The notes beneath the pieces are model-generated. The model was not told the origin of the DNA. It was given only the letters and a program-made list of their open reading frames with translations, and did not search any database. Made by a program: the position numbers and the translations under genes. A stretch of 6,790 bases of DNA from Candidatus Aminicenantota bacterium (GTDB lineage: Bacteria > Acidobacteriota > Aminicenantia > Aminicenantales > Aminicenantaceae), in contig JAGLRY010000060.1 in NCBI GenBank assembly GCA_023135995.1, forward strand, positions 1-6,790. The letters are read 5' to 3'. Position 1 is the stretch's first letter; each line of letters starts with the position of its first letter. Positions 1 through 4,359 of the stretch are shown one piece after another.

Positions 1-222
1 AAAACTCCTATGGCGGTGATCTTTGAGAATGGCGACAAGGTCGAAGGATATGTGGAGTGGTATGACAGGGAATGCATCAAGCTCAACAGAAACGATGCTC
101 CCAACCTCCTGATCTACAAGCACGCCATCAAGTATCTTTTCAAGCTGGAAGAAAAGGAAGACGCCCCAAAAACACCGCCAAAGAGAACGCCCAGAAGAAG
201 CACTACAAAAACACAAAAATGA
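1..222 (+). CDS. hfq: RNA chaperone Hfq, 5'-truncated by window edge
   Basis: The reading frame is open from base 1 (KTPMAVIF...), so the N-terminus, probably about 20 residues, lies outside the window. The visible part has both halves of the Sm fold. Sm1 is TPMAVIFENGDKVEGYVEWYD and Sm2 is LLIYKHAIKYLF, with the Hfq-diagnostic YKHAI. The ATG at base 10 falls inside the Sm1 strand and is not the real start. Family knowledge: Hfq forms a cytoplasmic hexameric ring that pairs small RNAs with mRNAs, and the YKH residues line the proximal uridine-binding pore. After the core there is a basic, Pro/Thr/Lys-rich tail of about 25 residues, probably disordered. The stop overlaps the pdxA start as ATGA, implying one transcript and coupled translation. 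EWYD and NRNDAPNLLIYKH resemble Hfq variants I associate with Acidobacteriota rather than the proteobacterial type; this is from memory. Confidence 0.88.
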   Translation, partial: KTPMAVIFENGDKVEGYVEWYDRECIKLNRNDAPNLLIYKHAIKYLFKLEEKEDAPKTPPKRTPRRSTTKTQK

Positions 223-1265
223 CTCTTCCCCGAATTGGGATAACGTTGGGGGATCCCGGGGGGATCGGACCGGAAGTCACATTAAGATCTCTATCCCAAA
301 AAGATATCTTTTCATCCGCAAACCACATCCTGTTCGGTTCGAGCTCTCTCATCCAGGAGACCCTTAAGCTCTCGGGTCTCTCGATGGATATCCCGACCGT
401 GTCCAGGATAGACAACGCCGACCTCCCTTCTATTTCTCTATGGGAAATCGAGGCGCCTTTGAACACAGGACAGAAGGGAATCGTTTCCAAAGAAAACGGA
501 GAGGCCTCATTCCGGTTCTTCGAAGAGGCGGTAAAAAAAGCCCAAGAGGGAGCTCTCGACGCGATCGTGACAGCGCCCATCTCCAAACATTCCTGGTCAC
601 TGGCCGGTATACCCTATCCCGGACACACCGAATATCTCAGTCGATCGTACCCCCAGGCAATCATGGCTTTCTGGTCAGAGAAAATCAAGGTGGCCCTTTT
701 CTCCCACCACATCTCACTCAAAAAAGCCATAGAAAAAATCAAAACAAAAGAACTTTTAGAATTCTTTCTTCTTCTCCATAAATCCTTGATCCATGCGGGA
801 AAGAAAAATATGTTTTTCCTTGTGAGCGGTCTAAATCCCCACGCAGGAGAAGAAGGATTGCTGGGAACAGAAGAAAAGGAAGAGATCTTTCCTGCTGTCA
901 AAAAAGCCCGGGAGGAGGGAGTCCCCATCCAAGGGCCTTATCCTCCTGATGTCGTCTTCCGTAAGGCGTATGGCCTTCCGGATACCATGGTCATCGCGCT
1001 TTACCATGACCAAGGCCTTATCGCATTCAAGATGGCGGCGTTCAACGAGGGAGTCAACGTGACCCTCGGGCTTCCCTTTGTCCGCACCTCTCCGGATCAC
1101 GGGACAGCATTTGACATCGCCGGAAAGGGAAAAGCCGATCCTCTAAGCATGACCGAAGCTATAAAACTCGCCATCGATCTATCCTTATCATGTAAAAACA
1201 AGACAGAAGAGGAAAATAGAAAAGGGAGAGCGACAGAGCAGAAAAACAAAGAGAGGATCCCTTGA
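219..1265 (+). CDS. pdxA: 4-hydroxythreonine-4-phosphate dehydrogenase PdxA
   Basis: PdxA oxidises 4-phosphohydroxy-L-threonine with NAD in the DXP-dependent pathway to pyridoxal phosphate; the 3-oxo product is used by PdxJ. The 348-residue protein begins MTLPRIGITLGDPGGIGPE, the family N-terminus. Further conserved blocks are TAPISK (118-123), PGHTE with His136 (substrate phosphate region), HHISL with His164, LNPHAGE with His208, YHDQG with His263, and VNVTLGLPFVRTSPDHGTA (279-297). His164, His208 and His263 align with the three metal ligands of E. coli PdxA. The ATG at 219 overlaps the hfq stop by four bases. A longer in-frame extension exists upstream but would run through hfq in another frame, so I reject it. 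The last 24 residues are a charged Lys/Glu/Arg tail beyond the usual end of the fold. The stop overlaps the xth start. Cytoplasmic homodimer by family knowledge. Confidence 0.97.
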   Translation: MTLPRIGITLGDPGGIGPEVTLRSLSQKDIFSSANHILFGSSSLIQETLKLSGLSMDIPTVSRIDNADLPSISLWEIEAPLNTGQKGIVSKENGEASFRFFEEAVKKAQEGALDAIVTAPISKHSWSLAGIPYPGHTEYLSRSYPQAIMAFWSEKIKVALFSHHISLKKAIEKIKTKELLEFFLLLHKSLIHAGKKNMFFLVSGLNPHAGEEGLLGTEEKEEIFPAVKKAREEGVPIQGPYPPDVVFRKAYGLPDTMVIALYHDQGLIAFKMAAFNEGVNVTLGLPFVRTSPDHGTAFDIAGKGKADPLSMTEAIKLAIDLSLSCKNKTEEENRKGRATEQKNKERIP

Positions 1266-2041
1266 AAATTTGCACATTTAACGTCAATTCTATCAGAGTG
1301 AGAAAAGATCTGATTCTAGAATGGCTCAAACACAGGAACGGAGACATCGATATCCTGTGTTTTCAGGAACTCAAGGCCATCGATTCACTATTCCCCTATG
1401 AAGATTTCGAAAAAATGGGATTTCAGTGCGAAGTTTTTGGTCAGAAGACATACAATGGAGTAGCGATCTGTTCAAAATCCCCCCTTGAAGATGTCCAAAA
1501 AGGTCTTGGAGATGCGGCCTGGGATAAGCAGAAGAGATTCATCGCAGCCACCATCGATGGGATTCGTTTCATAAATATCTATGCCCCCCATGGAGATCTT
1601 CAGGGTAAAGAGAAATTCGACTATAAGCAGGGCTGGTACAAGGAGCTGATCTCTGTTCTCGATAACAATCACTCACCAAGCGACCCCATATTTATTGTCG
1701 GTGACTTCAACGTCGCCAGGGAAGACCGAGATGTGTACGATCCTGAAGCCTTAAAGGGTGGCATCGGAACCCTGCCAGAAGAGAGGGAAACATTCGAGTC
1801 ACTGCTCCGGTGGGGGCTGATCGAAACATTCAGGTATAAATGCCCGGACAAAACACAATTCACATGGTGGGACTACATCGGAGGGGCCATCTGGAGAGAC
1901 CAGGGGATGAGGATCGATTATATCCTCTGCACGGAATCTCTGCTGCGCACAGTCGACGCGGTGGACGTCGACCTGTGGCCGCGAAGGCGACGGGAACCCA
2001 AGCCTTCAGACCACGCACCATTGATCGCCACGCTGTCCTGA
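1262..2041 (+). CDS. xth: Exodeoxyribonuclease III (AP endonuclease family)
   Basis: Mg-dependent 3'-5' exonuclease and abasic-site endonuclease of base excision repair, EEP (endonuclease/exonuclease/phosphatase) superfamily. The protein has 259 residues, close to the usual 250-270. Catalytic residues are visible in order: FNVNS with Asn7, LCFQELK with Glu36, IYAPHGD with Tyr107, GDFNVAREDRD with Asp148 and Asn150, MRIDYIL with Asp219, and KPSDHAPL with Asp250 and His251. No key residue is missing. The start is TTG at 1262: it overlaps the pdxA stop (TTGA), follows a purine-rich AGAGAGG at a good distance, and gives the standard MKI N-terminus. It appears to be translated by coupling from pdxA. 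The protein ends where the family normally ends (DHAPLIATLS), so the repeat-bearing sequence downstream is not part of it. The subgroup (ExoA-like or XthA-like) was not resolved. Confidence 0.96.
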   Translation: MKICTFNVNSIRVRKDLILEWLKHRNGDIDILCFQELKAIDSLFPYEDFEKMGFQCEVFGQKTYNGVAICSKSPLEDVQKGLGDAAWDKQKRFIAATIDGIRFINIYAPHGDLQGKEKFDYKQGWYKELISVLDNNHSPSDPIFIVGDFNVAREDRDVYDPEALKGGIGTLPEERETFESLLRWGLIETFRYKCPDKTQFTWWDYIGGAIWRDQGMRIDYILCTESLLRTVDAVDVDLWPRRRREPKPSDHAPLIATLS

Positions 2042-2049
2042 GCTGTACG

Positions 2050-2109
2050 GACTTGAACGATACTGACCTAAACTGTATTGATTTGAAAGATGCCGATTTG
2101 AAGGGCAGG
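2050..2109 (+). repeat. Four degenerate 15-base tandem repeats in convergent gap
   Basis: Units begin at 2050, 2065, 2080 and 2095 with gacttgaac, gacctaaac, gatttgaaa and gatttgaag, an exact 15-base period. In the frame of base 2050 they read TDLND, TDLNC, IDLKD and ADLKG, which resembles the A(D/N)LXX rule of pentapeptide-repeat proteins. The frame has no obvious start or SD in the gap: it is open from within xth and runs on into the antisense of smpB. The array fills most of the 92 bases between the xth and smpB stops. It is most likely non-coding or the remnant of a pentapeptide-repeat gene. A short hairpin (AGGAG 2121-2125 with CTCCT 2130-2134) next to the smpB stop has no T run and is not a convincing terminator. 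Confidence 0.55.
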
Positions 2110-2133
2110 ATTCAGCTCCAAGGAGAAAGCTCC

Positions 2134-2583
2134 TCACCGCCATCTCTTGAGCTCGGCCTGCATTTCCCTGTCTCTGTCTCGCTCACGAATGGCTTCTCTT
2201 TTCTGGTAAGCTCTTTTCCCTTTAGCCAGTGCTAGCTCTATTTTTACCTTTCCTTTGTCGTTGATCAGGACTTTTGTAGGCACCAGAGTCAACCCTCTCT
2301 CCTTTATCTTTCCCGTCAACCGTTTGATCTCCCTCCGGTGGAGAAGAAGTTTTCTATCCCTTAAAGGATCATGGTTGAACCTGTTTGCTGCCTCATAAGG
2401 GCTGACATGGCAGCTCACCAGAAAAACCTCTCCCTCTTTGATCTCCGCATAGCTTTCCTTGAGGCTGATCCGTCCCTCTCTGATGGATTTCACCTCGCTC
2501 CCGACAAGAGCTACACCGGCCTCATAGGTTTCGAGAATTTCGTAGTTGAAGAAGGCCTTTTTATTCTTTGCGATGAGTCTCAT
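2134..2583 (-). CDS. smpB: SsrA (tmRNA)-binding protein SmpB
   Basis: SmpB binds the tRNA-like part of tmRNA and delivers it with EF-Tu to stalled ribosomes for trans-translation. From the chosen ATG the protein has 149 residues and starts MRLIAKNKKAFFNYEILETY. Conserved blocks are NKKAFFNYEI (N-terminal strand), EAGVALVGSEVKSIREGRISLKESYA, VSPYEAANRFNHDPLRDRKLLLH (the NHDP-R-RKLL signature) and KGKVKIELALAKGKRAYQKRE. A basic C-terminal tail (RERDRDREMQAELKRWR) follows, the part expected to fold in the ribosomal mRNA channel. ATG at 2583 is preferred because TGGAG lies 9 bases upstream; a frame-compatible ATG at 2613 would add 10 residues with a weaker SD. It lies downstream of carD on the same strand, 165 bases away. 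I saw no tmRNA gene in the window. Confidence 0.96.
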   Translation of the reverse strand: MRLIAKNKKAFFNYEILETYEAGVALVGSEVKSIREGRISLKESYAEIKEGEVFLVSCHVSPYEAANRFNHDPLRDRKLLLHRREIKRLTGKIKERGLTLVPTKVLINDKGKVKIELALAKGKRAYQKREAIRERDRDREMQAELKRWR

Positions 2584-2592
2584 GGCCAGGCG

Positions 2593-2597
2593 CTCCA
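2593..2597 (-). promoter_or_regulatory. Shine-Dalgarno deciding the smpB start
   Basis: On the minus strand TGGAG is followed by 9 bases and ATG (2583-2581). This favours the short SmpB start over the in-frame ATG at 2613 and TTG at 2631. Confidence 0.6.
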
Positions 2598-2635
2598 ATG
2601 TCTGGTGACGCATAGATCTTCGTGGTATCAATGCG

Positions 2636-2691
2636 GCGCTTTTTCATCTTGGCTACGATAAAAGCTGTCTCCCATGAAGAGAAAAAGGCGC
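2636..2691 (-). other. Long imperfect hairpin in the smpB leader
   Basis: GCGCTTTTTC (2636-2645) is complementary to GAAAAAGGCGC (2681-2691) with one bulged base, giving about 10 bp. The pairing can continue inward with TCTT/AAGA and GG/CC after small bulges, leaving a loop of about 19 bases. It lies 53 bases and more upstream of the smpB start codon, so in a carD-smpB or smpB-only transcript it would be part of the 5' leader. It is not followed by a T run in the minus direction, so it is not an ordinary terminator. Function unknown. Confidence 0.45.
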
Positions 2692-2708
2692 TGAGACGTA
2701 CGCAGAGG

Positions 2709-2746
2709 AAAAAAAAAGGATAAGGCTAGGAATGCGCATATTCGCC
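2709..2746 (-). terminator. Weak terminator-like structure after carD
   Basis: Read on the minus strand, immediately after the carD stop, GGC-GAAT pairs with ATTC-GCC around a 6-base loop with a 3-base bulge (cta). Six bases later comes a run of nine T (plus A run 2709-2717). The stem is short and bulged, so it is probably a leaky terminator that would let part of carD transcription reach smpB. Confidence 0.35.
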
Positions 2747-2748
2747 AA

Positions 2749-3267
2749 TCAGGAATCGACTCGAGTGCTGATGTTTTCGAAACACAGGGATAACGAATGC
2801 ATCACTTTATCTTCAATCTCTTCACTGGGCAAAGCGGAAACTTCTGAAATTTCTGAAACGATCAGGTCCTTGGCTCTTTCCATCATCTTTTTCTCTCGGA
2901 AAGAGAGCGGCTTGATCAGATTGAGGTAGTACAAGCTCTTCAACACTAGTGCCATGTCGTACATTTCTCCTGTTTTCATTAGGTTCGTGTGCTCTTTGAA
3001 TCTACCTTTCCAATTCATCGTGACTTCAACGATACCGTTTTGCATAAACCTGAATATCTTTACGATCGACTTTTCTGAGACGGGTTTCCGGATGCCGATT
3101 TCTGCGGCATTGGAAGAAGGGATAAGAACCAATGTGTTATTGGTCAGGATCCTCACGTGGTAGATGCGGAATCTTTGCCCATAGTAATCCGCTACCTGGA
3201 TATCTTCGATGATGCCGAGGCCTTGATTGGGATAGATTATCCTATCCCCAATCTTGTATCCATCCAT
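2749..3267 (-). CDS. carD: CarD/CdnL-type transcriptional regulator
   Basis: CarD-family proteins bind the beta subunit of RNA polymerase and stabilise open promoter complexes, notably at rRNA promoters. The 172-residue protein starts MDGYKIGDRIIYPNQGLGII, the hallmark of the N-terminal RNAP-interaction (Tudor-like, CarD/TRCF) domain at about residues 1-62. The all-helical DNA-binding half covers about 65-170, with NWKGRFKEHTNLMKTGEMYD and LSFREKKMMERAKDLIVSEI. Trp86 in NWKGRF corresponds to the Trp that CarD wedges into the upstream edge of the bubble. Length is in the usual 150-170 range. The start is certain because the domain begins at once. It has no Shine-Dalgarno and lies 12 bases after a perfect -10 box. 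It is transcribed divergently from rpmH. This is the short CdnL-like form, not the HMGA-fused myxobacterial CarD. The symbol carD is used for the family. Confidence 0.93.
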   Translation of the reverse strand: MDGYKIGDRIIYPNQGLGIIEDIQVADYYGQRFRIYHVRILTNNTLVLIPSSNAAEIGIRKPVSEKSIVKIFRFMQNGIVEVTMNWKGRFKEHTNLMKTGEMYDMALVLKSLYYLNLIKPLSFREKKMMERAKDLIVSEISEVSALPSEEIEDKVMHSLSLCFENISTRVDS

Positions 3268-3291
3268 ATTGGTTTATGTATTATAACCAAT
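3268..3291. promoter_or_regulatory. Operator-like inverted repeat over the carD -10 box
   Basis: ATTGGTT (3268-3274) and AACCAAT (3285-3291) are perfect 7-base inverted arms separated by 10 bases. The dyad starts directly next to the carD start codon and encloses the -10 hexamer and the predicted start of transcription. A protein bound here would block RNA polymerase. Since transcription should start inside the dyad, it would act as DNA rather than as an RNA hairpin. The binding protein is unknown. Confidence 0.45.
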
Positions 3292-3308
3292 CAAAAAAAA
3301 AGTGTCAA
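3280..3308 (-). promoter_or_regulatory. Consensus sigma70-type promoter of carD
   Basis: On the minus strand, TTGACA (3308-3303) and TATAAT (3285-3280) are both perfect hexamers separated by exactly 17 bases. The spacer contains nine consecutive T (3301-3293). The expected start is about 7 bases after the -10 box, leaving a leader of roughly 6 bases before the carD ATG. This agrees with the absence of a Shine-Dalgarno. Confidence 0.85.
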
Positions 3309-3587
3309 ATGCCTTTCCGAAACTTTGCTCCTAATGTCTCTAAATTCTTGATATTGCTTGAGTTACACAGATCTTAGAATTTATAGCGTTAGAGATAATT
3401 CTAGCCTTCCAATAAAAAAAACGGCTTTTTAAAAAACTCGGACCATCCTTTTTTTTAAGTCAAACGGCATCCAAATTTTTTACTACACTTTATTCTACTA
3501 TCATGACTACATACTATTTTCCCATACTTTTGCTCAAGAGATCACTGAGTCCTCGCGTCATGGCTCATCAGAATCGAGGAAATTGTC
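3309..3587. other. AT-rich intergenic DNA between two divergent promoters
   Basis: I find no gene here. The stretch has several A or T tracts (A8 near 3414-3421, A6 at 3431-3436, T8 near 3449-3456, T6 near 3476-3481), which may bend the DNA or act as UP elements. Inverted repeats are TAGAATT (3375-3381) with AATTCTA (3397-3403), and CCTCG (3551-3555) with CGAGG (3575-3579), just upstream of the rpmH -35 box. I looked for 9-base DnaA boxes because rpmH is often near oriC and found none that are convincing. No tRNA or other known RNA is apparent. Confidence 0.6.
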
Positions 3588-3616
3588 TTGACAGAGAAGG
3601 GAAGGTTTATTACCAT
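3588..3616 (+). promoter_or_regulatory. Promoter of the rpmH-rnpA-yidD-yidC-jag operon
   Basis: TTGACA (3588-3593) is a perfect -35 box, followed after 17 bases by TACCAT (3611-3616), a 4-of-6 match to the -10 box that keeps the key second A and last T. Transcription would start near 3623, leaving a leader of about 29 bases with a purine-rich AAAGAAGAG ahead of the rpmH ATG. It is the only good promoter seen for the five-gene block. Confidence 0.65.
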
Positions 3617-3651
3617 ATGGGACTCAATACACGTACATAAAGAAGAGAACG

Positions 3652-3786
3652 ATGAAACGAACATTCCAGCCCAACAAAAGAAAACGGAAGAAAAACCATG
3701 GCTTTCTGGTTCGCATGAGAACAAAAGGCGGCCAGCGCATAATCAAGAGCAGAAGACAGAAGGGAAGAAAAAGACTTGCCGTTTGA
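3652..3786 (+). CDS. rpmH: 50S ribosomal protein L34
   Basis: This 44-residue protein, the normal L34 length, starts MKRTFQPNKRKRKKNHGF. It keeps the family signature: MKRTFQPN-RKRK at the start, HGF-RMRTK-G in the middle, and a K-R-KGRKRL end. It is very basic, as expected for an rRNA-embedded protein of the large subunit. The ATG follows a purine-rich ribosome-binding region about 29 bases after the predicted transcription start. The stop TGA shares one base with the rnpA ATG (TGATG), so translation of rnpA is likely coupled. The same DNA is open in the rnpA frame across the whole gene, as described for rnpA. It is the first gene of the operon. Confidence 0.97.
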   Translation: MKRTFQPNKRKRKKNHGFLVRMRTKGGQRIIKSRRQKGRKRLAV

Positions 3787-4133
3787 TGTCCGAAACTTTA
3801 ACTCCTCAAGAGAGGATAAGAAAAAAGAAAGATTTTTTATTTCTGTATAAAAAAGGCAATCGTTATAGAGGCAGATATTTCAACCTCATCTACCTCTCCA
3901 ATGATTTGAACTTTTCCAGGATGGCTGTCGTCGTGAGTAAAAAGGTTGGAGGTGCTGTCGAGAGGAACATAATCAAACGCCGATTCAGGACGCTATTTCG
4001 AAGAAATAAACACATCTTCACGAATCCTCAAGACATCATTCTCATTGTCAAGAAGGAGATTCAAGGCGCCTCTTGGCAATCTCTCGAAGAAGAATATCTT
4101 CGTTCCGTGACGTCGATCGCTCCGAATCATTGA
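3786..4133 (+). CDS. rnpA: Ribonuclease P protein component
   Basis: This is the protein subunit (C5) of RNase P, which helps the catalytic RNA remove tRNA 5' leaders. The 115-residue protein starts MSETLTPQERIRKKKDF, has the central FNLIYL strand and MAVVVSKKVGGAVERN, and contains the RNR signature RNIIKRRFRTLFR at 60-72. Length is typical (110-130). The ATG at 3786 overlaps the rpmH stop by one base. The frame is open another 66 codons upstream through rpmH, back to a TTG at 3588, but that TTG is part of the promoter -35 box and there is no ATG or GTG in between. The short form is therefore preferred. The C-terminus (SVTSIAPNH) is unremarkable. yidD begins 5 bases downstream. Confidence 0.95.
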   Translation: MSETLTPQERIRKKKDFLFLYKKGNRYRGRYFNLIYLSNDLNFSRMAVVVSKKVGGAVERNIIKRRFRTLFRRNKHIFTNPQDIILIVKKEIQGASWQSLEEEYLRSVTSIAPNH

Positions 4134-4138
4134 CTCTC

Positions 4139-4348
4139 ATGAAACATATTGTGCTTTTCTTGATCCGTGGTTATAAAAGGACGCTCTCTCCTCTATTCGG
4201 CCAGCACTGCCGTTTTTTCCCTTCTTGTTCCGATTATACTTACGAGGCCATCGAGAAACACGGTCTGGTCAAGGGCCTGTATTTGGGGACTAAAAGACTG
4301 CTCAAATGTCACCCTCTTCATTCTGGAGGAGTGGATTCTGTTCCCTGA
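4139..4348 (+). CDS. yidD: Membrane protein insertion efficiency factor YidD
   Basis: This 69-residue protein carries the whole YidD signature: LIRGYKRTLSPLFG, then CRFFPSCSDYTYEAIEKHG, and KRLLKCHPLHSGGVDSVP at the end. The three conserved cysteines are Cys24, Cys30 and Cys57. An amphipathic N-terminal helix (KHIVLFLIRGYKR) is expected to hold it on the inner face of the membrane, where the family assists YidC-dependent insertion. ATG at 4139 is chosen because it lies 5 bases after the rnpA stop and gives the standard N-terminus; a longer form would overlap rnpA. The yidC Shine-Dalgarno overlaps its stop codon. Confidence 0.95.
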   Translation: MKHIVLFLIRGYKRTLSPLFGQHCRFFPSCSDYTYEAIEKHGLVKGLYLGTKRLLKCHPLHSGGVDSVP

Positions 4349-4352
4349 AGGA
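4347..4352 (+). promoter_or_regulatory. Shine-Dalgarno deciding the yidC start
   Basis: GAAGGA lies 7 bases before the ATG at 4360 and overlaps the yidD stop codon. It supports MEKRLLLA as the YidC N-terminus rather than an in-frame upstream codon at 4306 inside yidD. Confidence 0.7.
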
Positions 4353-4359
4353 TATTTTA

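Noticed and set aside
72..218. In-frame upstream extension of pdxA
   Set aside because: It overlaps the Sm2 core of hfq in another frame, lacks a ribosome-binding site, and PdxA proteins start at the GDPGGIGPE-bearing strand reached from 219.
1840..2235. 131-codon plus-strand open frame over the xth end and smpB antisense
   Set aside because: Its beginning is xth in another frame and its end is smpB antisense. Only the 2050-2109 repeat stretch is interesting, and that is reported separately.
2564..2650. Small minus-strand frames just before smpB, including a 28-codon frame starting MKKRRIDTTK
   Set aside because: It overlaps the 5' end of smpB in another frame, has no ribosome-binding site, and no recognisable family.
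2584..2748. tmRNA (ssrA) gene next to smpB
   Set aside because: The gap is only 165 bases, with no tRNA-like acceptor end or tag-coding frame ending in an ALAA-type peptide.
3383..3391. Nine-base match ATAGCGTTA shared with 6762-6770
   Set aside because: Nine bases shared once between two AT-rich intergenic stretches can arise by chance, and the flanks do not match.
3481..3516. Cluster of TACTA/ACTAC-like motifs upstream of the rpmH promoter
   Set aside because: Spacing is irregular and the motifs are very short, so I could not distinguish it from AT-rich background.
3309..3587. Replication origin upstream of rpmH
   Set aside because: AT-rich sequence is present, but I found no 9-base DnaA box matching TTATNCACA closely on either strand; TTACACA at 3363-3369 lacks the middle of the box.
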